From positions 660,849 through 724,848 of the forward strand of contig CACVBU010000812.1 of the NCBI GenBank assembly GCA_902728285.1: a DNA stretch of 64,000 nucleotides. Direction: 5' to 3'. The translations under genes and the position numbers were made by a program. This document shows, piece by piece, positions 1-11,944 of the stretch (position 1 is the stretch's first letter; the number at the start of each line of letters is the position of its first letter). The notes below the pieces were generated by a model. It saw only the letters and a program-made list of their open reading frames with translations. It was not told where the DNA came from and ran no database searches. Source of the stretch: Clytia hemisphaerica. Lineage: Eukaryota; Cnidaria; Hydrozoa; Leptothecata; Clytiidae.

Positions 1-946
1 CGTTAAACTGTCTTTCGTAAGAGGTATATATTTTCCGAATAACTTGAGTGAGCTGATATATTGTTAGAAAATAGAAGTTTCAACTTATTTTTTAGACGAA
101 AATTGTGACTTATGATTACAATTCTATGATATTCTGCAAAAGTTAACTTACTTGAGAAACCAACCAACCAAGTTAATTTGGTCATAAAAGCTTGACTTGA
201 CATCCAAAGCTACAGTATACTGGATTGTTTTGAATCCATTAGAAATTTCAGTTAATAGAGTTGTAGGATGCCAAAATGTTTTTAATTTCCGTACATGGTT
301 TGTTGATCTGTTTTGACAGACGTGTAGCTATCGCCGATCCATCTGAGAAAAAAAGTTTCATTATTAAATTTCTAAATTTGAAAAACCAATAATTCATAGT
401 TTTCAAAAAGATCTTGATGGTGGTTTCAAGATCCTCTTTCTTTTATCAAAACTCTCTTGGGAGATTTTATCAATGGATAATCGATAGTCAAAAAATTTTG
501 ATCGACAACAAGTCGAATTTTTGTGAGCTTTTCAATTACATGATTAAAATTTCGCGTTTGGAGCTGTTCGATCTAATGATTTTTCGTATTACTTTTTCAA
601 ATAGAGCAAATAGAGGCAAAGAATATGTTTGAGCTTAAGTGAGTATTTGAGTTATAGGAGTTCGAATAAACCTGCATCTAACTGTCATTTGAAAGGATCA
701 ATTCAGATAGATTGCCAAAATTTCTTCCCTTAAAGTAGTTGTAGATTTTGTCGAGTATTACATTTGGACTATTGTACACTTAATTATTACCTGCATATCG
801 TTTTTTAAAGCTAACAACACCAGTCGTTCGGAGCATCGGTGATATAACGTACTAGTCATTTCGGATGATTTGATTTTTAAATAATTGACGTGTTGTTCTT
901 TATATTCTGGGGAGGATACTGTCCATCTTGAATTTATTTGATAAGT

Positions 947-1890
947 CTGAAAAAAGGTCATAAAGTTGTCATAAAGAGGAACTGACTAGAATCAAAGTCA
1001 ACTTCCTGCAAATAATTTTGGCAAATAGGGTTCCAGTTGGAGAACAAAGCTAAAAGCAACATAATTTAAGTTGCTTGGATGAAAATCAATAAAAATATTA
1101 TCGGCAATAAAAAAAATATTGGAAATTGAAGAAATTATTGCTAGTAAAAAAATTATTACCAATAACTTTTCTCATTCAACAAGTTTTCAGTAAAAGTTGG
1201 ATGTATTTTTTGTGGTTATTGTCCCCCATATAACTAAGATTAAAAAGTGCACGTTGCGCGCTTTCCACACAGCCACCTGATGATATGTATATAGCTTTTT
1301 AGATAGGCTGTTGCTCATCCCCTATAAGCGAAGAGCATTTTAGTCCCAATAAATAACCTGGTGGGCGGTTCTCATCTGTGAAGAAAGGGAAGAAACTTGG
1401 GTTTTTTTATATACTTTTGTGCTTAAAAAGTAGGTCGGTACTTTGGGGAAATAAAAATAAAACGGTCAGGGATCATTGGCGTGGTTTTGTTTGCTTAAAA
1501 GAACTCAACTTAAAGGAACTCAAGCAGACACAGTTTAAATGCCTATTTCTCAGCTAAAGAATTTCGAATTAAATCACGTGACTTTTGTAGGATCTAAGAA
1601 ATTACCGAATATTGTCACGTGGTCTTTTCAAAGAGAGAAAATACATTCAACATGTGCTGAAAACTTTTTGAATAAGAAGAAAAAATTATTAACAATTCTT
1701 TTGTTATTGGTAATATTTTTTAAATGTAAATATGGAAAATTAAATACAAATATAGGAAATCGAATATAAAGATGGGAATTGAAAATAAATATGGTATTAA
1801 GGCAATTGAAACCAAATAGTCACCAAATATATTTGATCTTTACTGATATGGCAAAAGAAATATCGATTTATTGAAAGGTAAAAGATGGTC
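947..1890. other. Intronic AT-rich stretch of the KDZ remnant, no gene seen
   Basis: Lies between predicted exons 2548-2428 and 946-791. No open frame with splice signals was convincing. A 76-codon frame at 1539-1769 is lysine-rich and looks like chance. Confidence 0.5.
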
Positions 1891-1891
1891 G

Positions 1892-2428
1892 TTATAACCT
1901 GGAAAGATCTAGTTTCAATCACCAATTCCGCCCTTCTCCTATTTTTCTCAATTCCTTATCTCTAACTCTGTTTTTACTGATTACTGGACTTAGTTTTTTC
2001 TGAATTTGACTATTTGAAGCTATTTTGCTAATTCTGAAACTATACTCCCATACCTCGGTTCGAACCTCCAAATGCAAGCAATCTTAGTTTCCAAACCCGA
2101 CGCCTTACCACTTGAGCTATCGCCGCACAGCCAAATCACGCAATTCATAACATATTATACCAAACTGGCAAAAGACGGGGGTAATGTTATTATAATATGG
2201 GTAAAAGTACCCCTTTTTAAACCTGACTGAAATTCGAGCCGTTACTAGCAACCCTGCGGGGCCCAAGGCGCCGAGTATGCACCCGGCACAGTGACAAGCC
2301 GTTACTAACAACCCTGACTCTAACTGATAATCGAATCCTGACCCCCGGAAAATTACCACGGACTAGAAAGAACGAAAAAAATTGAAGGGGCGGAATTGCT
2401 GATTGAAACTAGTTTTCACCTTATAACC
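1892..2428. mobile_element. MITE-like element with about 40-bp inverted ends and a tRNA-like core
   Basis: The left end (TTATAACC then CTAGTTTCAATCACCAATTC) is repeated inverted at the right end (GAATTGCTGATTGAAACTAG then TTATAACC). Its right edge abuts the donor site of the KDZ exon ending at 2428, so it sits in that intron. The core holds a tRNA-like block (see 2055-2128) and GC-rich segments near 2240-2300. No transposase frame is present. Confidence 0.6.
2055..2128 (-). repeat. tRNA-like / tRNA-derived SINE head
   Basis: On the minus strand an A-box-like TAGCTCAAGTGG (2120-2109) is followed by a perfect B-box core GGTTCGAACC (2066-2057), the spacing of an internal RNA polymerase III promoter. 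The interval resembles tRNA-Ser (GGCGT before the anticodon arm, loop with GGA). The acceptor stem does not close and the anticodon and T stems are mispaired, so a functional tRNA is unlikely. Confidence 0.5.
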
Positions 2429-3146
2429 TTTTGACTTTTTGTTTGTGAACTTCAATATCAGATGTCATAGTGCTTAACATAACCAGGGACAGTTCTTTGT
2501 TGTATTCTCTCAGTTTACAATAGTAGGAATGTTGCCAGTCAATCAAATCTGAAGATAAACAATTATTCATGTGTATAAATAAAAAAAAACATTTCAAATT
2601 AAGGATTTCTACTTATATACAACAAGCTTTTTTATCGTTATTATGATTAAGGTGCTTTATAAGACTTATAAGGTAGTTATTTGTTGCTATTTGATGATAA
2701 TATTGGGTTCAAATTAGCATACAATAATTTCAAACATGATTATTGTGTAAAGCAAATCTATACTCTTAACCTCTTGAGGGTGAGGTTTGTTTGCCATGAT
2801 GTCTTCTTCCACCTTCCATGATTTGATTGTTTCTTCATTTACCACCACTGAAAAGGAGTCGATAAAATCTGATTCATTCATCCGAACACTTGTGATCTAT
2901 AAGCAATGTTCAAATTAAAAAAATCATCAAACATCACAAAACAGTCACATGGACATAGTGTACAGAGGGATTTATGTCATCACCCTTTACGATGGTGGCG
3001 ATCATGTCAAAAAGATTTCATATTTATGGCAATGAATTTAACTTACCAGGTAGACCGGAACATAAAGCTTGTATTTCAGATTCGCACGAAGTTAGAGTTT
3101 CGTTAGCTTTATGATAGAGAAACACGAGATAATGATAAATATTCAA

Positions 3147-3174
3147 CAAGTATGTTATGTTATGTTATGTTATA
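3147..3174. repeat. TATGT pentanucleotide microsatellite
   Basis: About five tandem copies of TATGT, between predicted exons of the KDZ remnant. Confidence 0.85.
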
Positions 3175-4399
3175 GAATTTATATTAGGAGGCTGTAATCA
3201 GTTTTTGACCCTAGTTTTGAACGAATAATTTAGCCTTTTTAAGAGGTTTAAAAATTGGACTATAGAAGTTCTAACATTTTCAGCTAAAATTCTTACCAAT
3301 GTTACCCATTTTCTTTTAACCAATATGCATCAGTGCATCACTGAAGATCCGTGTGGTGCGCTGGGGTCATTTCTTTTGTAATCTTTGAGAAAGATCTAAG
3401 GTAAGACCAAAGACGTTCCATGTGCTCACCATCCATTAGGCCGAAGCTGTCGAGTCTTCGAATTGAGTTCTTAACCTATATTAAGATACATGAAAAGAAA
3501 GCATTTTCCAAAAGAGAAACAATGCTAGATGATTTCGTTCGCGGCAGACTACAAAAATGTTCTGTATGGCTTCGGTTTTCACATCTTTAGCATACTACTC
3601 TTTCATTGAATACATTTCATCACCATCAAAACTTTGCATTTCAAGATACTTTTCAGAAAATACCAAATACCTGACAATCTCCTTTATGACCATATGAATG
3701 AAAAACAGGGATGGCGAATTGGAAATCTTTATAGGTAGTAAAGTTGAGAATTAAAGGCTGAGAATATTGACACAAAGCTAAACATAATGGCTTGGTGCTG
3801 AGAATACCAAAATGTGAAGGCAGGGTAGGGTGGTATTGAAAACTAGGAGTTGGAATTAAGTTGAATCTTCAAGCTGAAAATGGAAATTGGCGGTGATGAG
3901 AAGTTCAAGTCAAAAAAATAAATACTAAATGAGTTAAATAAATTAGATAAATAGCTATAAACATTTAAAATATTATGGTTTCAGAGAGAAAGGCTTCAAC
4001 ATGAGTGATGTAAGAAAGAGTAAGGTGAACAAAGGCAGAGAATTTAAAATTAGTGAGAGTAAAAACATGGGTGAAGGCTAACCTAAACTTGCAACAAAAT
4101 AGGAAGTTTCATTAGCTTCATGCAAAATAAAAAGGTAAGATAAATTAAATAAATAAAAATATATGTAAATAAATCACTAAAAGTTAGAAATGCTAGAAAT
4201 TATACTAGAAATTACTCCTTGTGTTAAGTAAGAGTTAATTGGAAAAGGCTTCAAGAACGTAAATTGATGCTGACCTGGGAATTAGTGTTAAACGAGCTCG
4301 AACTAGGACCAAGGCAACCTGGTGTTAGTGATTAAGAAAACACAAGAGGCTGATACACAAGGAAAAAAAAACATACCATATGATCTAGTTTCTGTCAAA

Positions 4400-4790
4400 A
4401 TAAGACGAAATTTCGGTTTTAAATTCATTTCTATTTTCAATATTCAATACTTCTTTTGGCAACTTATTCCACCATTTAACAGTTATGGACAGAAAAGAAT
4501 CTCTGTATGCTATTACTCTGCCGTGTATTGGCTGGTATTAAACACTATCACGAACTTGTTTTGGGAGAATGCTCTGCATTTCCAACTTTCCTGATCTTAT
4601 GTCATGAAATACAGCAACAGAATCAACTTTTCTTTGGTGTTCCAAAGTTTTAGATCATTCAACATTCTAGTAGGAGAAAACAAAGCGGGCTCCTTTACGT
4701 TGGACCATTTCAAGATTATCACATAAGGCTTGGCTCGATACTGGGATCCACACTGGAGATGCATAGGACAGGATAAAATATACGAAGATA
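4400..4790 (-). pseudogene. LINE reverse-transcriptase C-terminal fragment (CR1/L2-like)
   Basis: The minus strand reads LSYASPVWIP then LEMVQRKGARFVFS, followed in shifted frames by a segment like LEHQRKVDSVAVFHDIR and finally SFLSITVKWWNKLPKEV. The pattern 'YASPVW...LExVQR+AAR...SF..tv..WN.LP' is the conserved end of non-LTR retrotransposon ORF2. Several stops and frame changes mean it is dead. It lies within the span of the KDZ remnant, same strand. Confidence 0.65.
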
Positions 4791-5461
4791 TGTAATATCT
4801 GTCATTTTAGAAAAAGAAAAGTGTTGATATATAAATAACTCAAACTGATAAAAACGAAAAAAAGTTAAGAATATTTTTGTTAATTGTGTATATTTACGAT
4901 TTTTTTGGTACTTTTAATTTTTTAATCATTCCGAAACAGAGGGTATTTTAGCAAAAAGTTAAAGGGAATTTAAATAGTGGTATGTGAAAGAAAAACCTAA
5001 TCCAAATGAAGATAGAAGAAAAGTAATAGTGGAGAAACAATGAATTGCACAAAACTTTTTTGATAAACACACTTCCGTACAATCATTTACACAAGTTCAT
5101 CAAAATACATAAAAGATGGGGACAAATACAAAAGCAAACACATCAAATGAATTAAAAAAAGATACAAACACAAAAAACCCGAAGTCCCAGACTTGTGACT
5201 GGCATAGTGACTTTCCACGTGTTTAAGGGCCCATACTCATAGTCGCCTTCGGAAAACATAATAGAAAAAGGAACTGACCCGCAGCTTCCAAACAAATAAC
5301 AGACAACAAACAGACACTACAACAAAATACAGTACAAAAGGGCAGAAAGACGTACACTACAGGTGAAACAAACATTTGTAACAAACACAATCTCACACAA
5401 AAATGGAAAAAATCACACAAAAACTGAAAAGAACAGAATCGTAAGTTGGACGCGAACCCGG

Positions 5462-5578
5462 TTCGGCGTGCCGCGACGGGAGGACTGCACAGGGAAAAGA
5501 AAAGTAGGAAATGAATACCTCCGATGTTAATGCTAATTCTTTAAACAGAAAAAAAAGAAAAAGACACACACACACACA
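5462..5578. repeat. GC-rich patch with a B-box-like site and a CA microsatellite
   Basis: The minus strand of 5440-5500 contains GGGTTCGCGTCC, close to a polymerase III B box, in an unusually GC-rich context. A short CA repeat follows at about 5564-5579. No A box was placed confidently, so a SINE is only possible. Confidence 0.3.
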
Positions 5579-5599
5579 TACAATACACAAGAAACAATT

Positions 5600-5857
5600 T
5601 CACAATTTGAAAATATGTAAAAATTCTTCGACGGTTTTCCCATACTTCATAAAACAGTCAGGAAACCTGGAAAAACATTTGACAACTTGCTTCTTCAAGA
5701 AAGCGTTTGAAGCACCCTGGTTTCGCATTCGAATGAAAAGCTCAGTGATTCTAGGAGTCAGATCTTCAAACATGAGTGTGCTACGTGCTATCCGTAAAAT
5801 TTCTGAAAAGACGGATCCATAAAAAATGCACGATGGGATGTTACTGTCGGCATGTGG
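5600..5857 (-). pseudogene. Retroelement reverse-transcriptase tail fragment
   Basis: Open minus-strand frame with RMPHADSNIPSCIFYGSVF, then EILRIARSTL and LFIRMRNQGA. The pattern (P.a.SNIP......E.lRI.R.t.......l..RM..QG) resembles the region after the catalytic YxDD in reverse transcriptases of Penelope-like or related elements. It abuts the donor side of a KDZ exon and shares its frame only by intron read-through. Element class is uncertain; no catalytic motif is present. Confidence 0.45.
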
Positions 5858-7202
5858 CATCCTTACAATATATATATATAATACCTTGGGATGTGATTTC
5901 AGCACAGAAGGTATATCATAAATGAAATGGACATCCAAGTTTCTATTGGCAGTTTCTTTCAAAAAACATTCTAATATAAACACAGCATAACCCAATCTAG
6001 AAAATCAAATAAAATAGATGGGATAACCTTTTAACTTTCGGCACAATATATACTTTGTTATTGGAGCTAGGATGATTGTAATATCCTATAAGAGCAGATG
6101 AATAAACGAACGTTTACCTTTCCCCGTGCCTCATGTTCAAAAACACCTTAGGGAATTCATGTCGACAAGTAATACTCAGTTTGTTTGTTTTTCGCTTTGA
6201 TCTCAGATTACTGCCAGCCTGAAAGTTACTGCATTCCTGTAAAAAATAACGATAAGGATTCATCAGGGTCTAGGAAAAAATTAATGTTTTTGCCTTAGTT
6301 TCCCGTCCAAATAAGTCAGTTTATGAACTCAATAGTGCAAGTTTATTACAGAAATTGTAAAGCAAAAGGCCGCAATAAGTTCTGAAGTTATAGGTTTTCT
6401 GATTCAGAGCAAGAAGGTTAAATTCGAACTTGCGTTTACTTTAGTTTTTAAAGAATCATCGTAGCTGTCCATGTAGTTGCTTATTTCTTCATCTGGGATA
6501 AATAAATCCTTGAAGCTAAACGTTTCGACTTTGAAGAGGATGTTTTTAACACTAGACCAAAATTAGCATCAAGACTGTAGAACACACTTCCATTCTCCTT
6601 GAAAATCAAAAGTGTAGAGGTTCATAAATATAGTTCCGACAAGCAAGTTATCAAAACAGTAAGCTACAATCTCGAGTTTGAAGTTTGAAATACCTTAAGT
6701 TCATTAATTTTTGCGCAACACTTAGAAAAAGGATATTCGCGCAATCTTAAATTTTCGCGCACCTTGCAATTGTTGCGATATTTAGCTATTAAAACGGATC
6801 AAGCTCTGTATGTTTGAGAAGCTACAAAAATTACTGAATATTAAACAAAATTAAAAATCTTCTACCTTTGGACAAGAAGCGCACTCTTCCAATCCAGAGT
6901 ATCCTTTGCAAATATTTTTGAGATTGACTAACTGCCGGCGAAAATTCCGAAATTGATCTATGCAGTCTGTTTGTGTCATCCGATTAAGGTACTTTCTCTA
7001 GAAAACAAACGATTCTTTTACAAATATTTCTCGTGTCAGCGTCTCAAAAAATGGTTCGGGCGATAAGGAGAAGTTGGAGATGGTCTTTTACGTAAAGTAG
7101 CAAACATCCGCTGGTTTTAGAAAAATCAATTCTAATTGGCTTTTTGAACCCTTTAACCAAAAGCTTGGATTCCGGAAACGAAGAGTCTATATATGGTATA
7201 GC

Positions 7203-8760
7203 ATGTGTATTGAAAATACATTTGCAGGTAATTTTATTGAAACTACAATTTGGGTTAATTTCTCAACCAACGGCAGGCATCAGTCGAACATTATCAAGAA
7301 TCAAGAAGACAAGCATGACATCATTGCGTCAGAGAAGAAACTTCAAGATCTTGGTTTTGTTGATTATGTTCATAATCTACCAGCTGACCAACAACAGATG
7401 CTCAAATCCAGTACCGTCCAAAACCTCATACCCTGGCGAGCAGTGTGGAAGTTATCATCACTCAGCACTCCATGTCGCATTTTTTTTGATGCGTCACAAC
7501 CAACCCAATCAGGATTCAGTCTCAACGATTGGCTAGCCAAGGGAACAAACAATTTGAACAAACTTCAGGAGATGATGATCAGATGGTCCATCCGTGAAAT
7601 TGGTTTACACAGTGACGTCAGTAAAATGTACAAAACTGTCAAGCTCGACCCAACGCATTGGACGTTGCAACGCTACATATGGCAAGATGAACTAAATCCA
7701 TCAATGATTCCCAGAGAGAAAATAATCAAGACACTGATCTACGGAATACGTTCCAGCGGTAACCAGGCTGAACGTGGATTGCTTCAAGTTTCCGAAACCT
7801 TCAAAGATCAATATCCAGCTGCCAATCGAATTCTTCAGGAGGATGTGTACGTCGACGACTGTATTTCTGGCGACATCAACACAGAGGAAGCATACAAACG
7901 AGCAGACGGGCTAGAAGTTATCACATCCAAAGGAGGCTTCAAGCTCAAAGGAATCACCTTATCCGGTGCAGATGGAGTATCAGTGGCAGTCGGTGGTACT
8001 CAAAGTCTGATGAAGTTTCGATCTCAATCTTAGAACTGAACTTCTCACCAAAGAGAAGAGGAAAGAAATGTTCAGCTGCAACCAATATCATCCCAGAAGT
8101 ACTCACACGTCGCCACTGTGCATCAAAGGTGGCTGAAGTTTTCGACATTACTGGCAAGCTATCACCATATCGCTGCTATGAAATTCGATCTACGAGAGTT
8201 ATCCAATCTTCAATTGACTTGGGCAGATGCCAAACCAGATAGCCTACGACCAATTTGGATATCATATTTCGAGATGATGGAAGAACTTGGAAACATCAAA
8301 TTCAAACGTGCCATCGTGCCTATCGATGCTGTATCCCTTAACATCGAAACGTTGGATTTCGGAGATGCAAGTAAAACATTGATCTGTGTATGTATATACG
8401 TTCGATTTCTCCGCAAGAGTGGTCATTATTCCTGCATGTTATCATTTTCAAGAACCAAACTCGTACCAAAAGACATGACATTACCACGTGCTGAACTTTA
8501 TGCATCTCTAATGGCTACCCACACTGGAGAAGTTTTTCAACGATCGCTCAAATGATACTTCAAATCAGCAACAAAGTTTACTGACAGCCAAATATCCCTG
8601 TATGGATAACCAACGATCAAAAAGTGCTCAGACAATGGGTCAGAAGTCGTGTCATTGAGATCAATCAATTCACAAGCAAAGATGACTGGTTGCACGTAAA
8701 ATAAAGTGACATTATTGCAGATATAGGAACCAGGAAAAGAGCAACTTTGAATGATGTCAG
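7203..8760 (+). pseudogene. BEL/Pao retrotransposon polyprotein fragment (RT to RNase H), broken
   Basis: The frame at 7203-8033 carries Pao-type reverse transcriptase signatures: STPCRIFFDAS, SLNDWLAKG, DVSKMYK (first catalytic Asp), TLIYGIRSSGNQAE and YVDDCISG (catalytic YVDD). It continues in a second frame from about 8025 (LNFSPKRRGKKCSAATNI...) and a third from 8170 to 8555 (DFGDAS..., then TLPRAELYASLM), the RNase H junction typical of BEL/Pao. Recognisable sequence continues (FTDSQI...) to about 8760, where a hAT-like terminus begins. At least two frameshifts and a missing N-terminal protease and C-terminal integrase make it inactive. No LTRs were identified. Confidence 0.8.
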
Positions 8761-10030
8761 CAGAGGCGGATCTGGGATTTTTCTGAGGGGGTTCAAAAAT
8801 CTCTTTTCAAAAAATAATTTTCGGAACAAACGTTTTGGGCGTAAATTTTGCACCCGCCATGTTTGGGCGGTGTCACCTTTTTTCCATTCAACATGGGGAA
8901 CGTTAATGAGCGCCTGCACGTCTGCAGTTCCCATTACCTATGAACTCCAAACATAGGCCTCAGCGGGGGACCATGCAAAAAGTACGTTCGTAAAGTACGC
9001 TCGAAAATGGCAAATTTTTTACTCCCCCTCCACCCTTGTACGCTTTTGTACGCTTTATTCAGCGTACGTACGCTTTTTAGTACACCCCCTAACCAAAGTC
9101 GAAACTTGTAACTCTTACAACAGTAGAATATGTAGGTATCCAATCGTATTTATAACAAAGTCTCAAGAAATTGAAAGAATCTATAAGATGAACAAAAATA
9201 CCAAAGGAGAAATGAAAAATAACAATCGCAAAAACCATTTTTTGATGTGAAAATATTGCGGTTTTCTCTCAAAAAAGACAGTTTAAGAAAAATTACGAGC
9301 GTACGTACTTCTCCTCAAGGACCCCCCTCCCCCTCGTACGTTTTTGGGAGTACCTCCCCCCCCTCTCGAGCATACATACTTTTTGAATGGTCCCATGCGT
9401 TGAAAGGAGGGCGGTAGGCCAATTTTTTTTTGACCCGGCTTGAACAGCCAGATGCTGAACGTGTAATAATCGTTTGTGGTGATATTCATATATACATTGG
9501 GAAATTCCCTAACTGCAATTGCGCACATCTAGTTTCTTCTTTTCAATCTTATCACACAAAATGTTCATAAAACGCAAATATAGTTTTCTTATATTTCTTT
9601 GGTTTAACCTTTTATTTTGATGAAACAGACACCCAGAGCATGCTCAGAACTGCTTGTTTGGTGTATATTCTTTTATATATTCATTGTTCTTGCAGAAAAT
9701 GTTTTTGAGAAAGCCATAAATAAAAGAGCAAATAAATGGTTTTGAAGAAAAGTTTGAAGAAAAAATAAGACAATTTATAATATTAAACACTTTACACACT
9801 TCAGTTTCATTTCGTGGATATTTAAAACATAGTAAAAAAGTTCGATAATTTATTCTTATAACTATTTTTTATGGAATTTTTTTGTAGCGAATTAATTGGC
9901 TGACAATCAAGCAAAAACTTTTCATGTTGAGTATGTTTACATTATAAAACCAGAAATGGATAATATTTTGAAAACAGTGATCAAGTTAAAAAATAAAAGA
10001 GATTATTTATATAATACATACAAGGGAATA
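8761..10030 (+). mobile_element. hAT-like non-coding element, copy 1 (interrupted)
   Basis: Starts with CAGAGGCGGATCTGGG, a terminus of the kind seen on hAT elements. It matches 56944-57787 closely over its length, apart from an insertion at 8967-9393. Similarity to copy 2 stops after TACAAGGGA near 10030. No right terminal inverted repeat or 8-bp duplication is visible, so both copies look 3'-truncated. No transposase frame is present. Confidence 0.7.
8967..9393. mobile_element. MITE nested in hAT copy 1
   Basis: Absent from copy 2 at the matching point near 57140, so copy 2 serves as an empty site. Its ends are inverted repeats (GGACCATGCAAAAAGTACGT at left; the right end read in reverse gives GGACCATTCAAAAAGTATGT). 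The interior has repeated GTACG motifs and C/G runs. Confidence 0.75.
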
Positions 10031-10040
10031 AAAATACGAT

Positions 10041-10320
10041 TTGTCAGAAATTTTCGTGGCCAGAACTTTTGATGTTAAATGGTCGCAAAAAAAACTTTAG
10101 GTTACTTCGTGAAAGTTTTGGTGTAATTTTTGGCCAAATCTTCGTGTCATTTTTTCTATACTTTGGTCGATAGAATTTCGTTCTCAAAAAAATTAATTCA
10201 AGTGAAATAAATTGAAACTGCTAAAACTCGCGAAATTAAATACCTGTGAAATATGAAAAATTTCGCTAATGGCCTGGCGAAGTTTTCTGGCAGTGAAAAT
10301 GACGGAAAATCTCTGACATC
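10041..10320. repeat. Possible MITE (GTCAGAAATTTTC termini)
   Basis: GTCAGAAATTTTC near the left edge and GAAAATCTCTGAC near the right edge form short imperfect inverted ends. The interior carries CGCGAAATTAAAT-type motifs found elsewhere in the window. Boundaries are approximate. Confidence 0.35.
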
Positions 10321-11520
10321 AAAGTTTCATGAATAGGATTATGCGTGAAATTCAATCCCATTAAAATAAATCAAAAAACTAATCCAAACTGATATGAAAC
10401 TTTATAGTAGATCGATATATCTTAAAAATTGCAAAGGTCCTCAGGCATACTTAGGCTCTTAATATTGAAAAACTAATTTTCCCGTTTTTTGCGGTTGAAA
10501 ACCGTTGACACTGTGTACATTCTTTTTATTTTCCTTTAACTTTTGAAGGAATTTTTTAACTGTAACAAGAAAGCCTACGCGGCGTAAAGGCCCAACAGTG
10601 TTGGAAGGTTCAACATATTTTTTCGTTGCAGACTCGCATGCAAATTTACAGGAGTAAATTTTTTTGATGTACATACTGACTCGAGTCACGCGAGCAATAC
10701 AAATTTAATTACTTTAACATTTTTGGAGGTATTAATTATATGTGGTTTTTTCTTACGCATGCGCACATTGAAAGTCAGATAACTCGATTTTAGCCTGGAC
10801 GCGTCAATTGATAATTGTGTGCATAGGCCCCGACAAAGTCAAATCTTTTCGACCAGTTGCGTTTTAAAGGCCCATACCGCTGCGCACTGGGCCAATAAGT
10901 TTGGTATCGTTAGAAAGATATACGTGTGTGGAATGTTTTGAACTAAAAACTTTTCGGAAAATATTCTAAATTGAAGATGAAAAAGGAGAAGAAATATGAA
11001 GATCGTTAGAATTGTGCAATAATTATCATTTTCTCTTGATCCTTTAAAGAATATTTTTTATGCCAATTTGATGTCAGAAACATTTCTGCGAAAAGATTTC
11101 TCAAAAATATTCATTCACTGAACAGATATAGTTCTAGACTGATTGACCTCTAAGAAGTGTTTTTTGTTGATAATTTTGACTGCATGAATATCTTTTATCT
11201 TTATTTTTAGAATTTTTTTAAAGAAGTTATTATTTTAAATCATTCCACTCGCTAATATCTTTCCACCAATACCAAATTCATTTCAAGTAGAGAATTCCTT
11301 CAAAAGCTATAAGGAAAACAGGAAAAGAAAAAAGAGTGTACAACGCTCTGGTACGCTTATCGAGAATAGACTTTAATTTGAATAGATCCCGTTTTCAGTA
11401 TTTTAAATAGCTGATTTTCATAAAAGAACAGTTCAGGAAAAAAGGGGGGTAAATACATTACAAACCATCGTAATTGGCCATTTGAAACAAAAAAAAACAC
11501 TAAAAAGTTAAAGTAATTTA
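10321..11520. other. Intergenic, no supported gene
   Basis: AT-rich DNA. The 76-codon minus frame at 10459-10689 has no recognisable motif or convincing splice signals. Confidence 0.5.
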
Positions 11521-11522
11521 CA

Positions 11523-11902
11523 ACCTCTTTTCTGTAAAGCTTCAATATTTGCTTTAGAAAGTCCATCTTGAGTTACTTTTGGAACTGTTAACTCAGAAAA
11601 TTGAAAGTTTCCTTTTTGCTTTTTTAAACAATTTGTTAGGTAGTGCAGATATAGATTACCAACCTCTGTTTGCATTTTTCTTGGACGTTTTGTTGAAGAA
11701 GGGTTGGCGCTCTCCCCTTGTTTTAAAAGCTACTAACTCGTGAGAAAAAGGGATACGACAAGATGAGCACATTTTTTACCAACGCAGGACAGTTTTTATG
11801 ATCCGACCTCAAAACAAGGGTGAATCCAGGCGAAGGATCATGGTCAGGATCTAGAATGTCATCCACACATATCTTTGGTGGTGGATGCGCAACTTCTCAT
11901 CA
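11523..11902 (-). pseudogene. Candidate exons of an unrecognised (possibly transposase) gene
   Basis: Minus strand: an open stretch from about 11902 (ICVDDILDPDHDPSPGF, then LRSDHKNCPALVK) shifts frame into a second stretch (SANPSSTKRPRK, then FQFSELTVPKVTQDGLSKAN and IEALQKR) that ends at a GT donor near 11523. Composition is protein-like and non-repetitive. The stop and shift between the parts suggest decay. No family is claimed. Confidence 0.35.
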
Positions 11903-11944
11903 CAATTAAGGCAGTCCGCAGAATATCCCTAAAATCTGTAACTC

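Larger units (their letters stand above)
152..6997 (-). pseudogene. Decayed KDZ-type transposase gene (multi-exon, runs off the left edge)
   Basis: Minus-strand exons read by frame and splice signals: 6997-6866 (ends LEECASCPK), 6515-6440 (FKDLFIPDEEISNYMDSY), 6237-6118 (CRHEFPKVFLNMRHGER), 5996-5885 (LDVHFIYDIPSVLKSHPK), 3475-3297 (FGLMDGEHMERLWSYLRSF), 2896-2771, 2548-2428, 946-791 and 342-152. The order CPxC, CRHxxP...GER, YDI...LKxH and DGExxERLWS is the order known for Kyakuja/Dileera/Zisupton transposases; family assignment is from recognition, not a search. Exons 6237-6118 and 5996-5885 join in frame as GER-LGYA. Damage: a shift after THHTDLQ in the 3475 exon followed by a stop, and a shift near the YNSIN motif in the 342 exon. 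An exon expected between 5885 and 3475 was not found; retroelement fragments and low-complexity DNA lie there. The 5' end is probably lost near the BEL/Pao insertion; the 3' end is outside the window. Confidence 0.7.

Noticed and set aside
2055-2128. Functional tRNA-Ser gene
   Set aside because: Internal promoter boxes are good but the acceptor and T stems do not pair.
7144-7536. 130-codon frame overlapping the BEL/Pao frame
   Set aside because: Shadow of the reverse-transcriptase frame.
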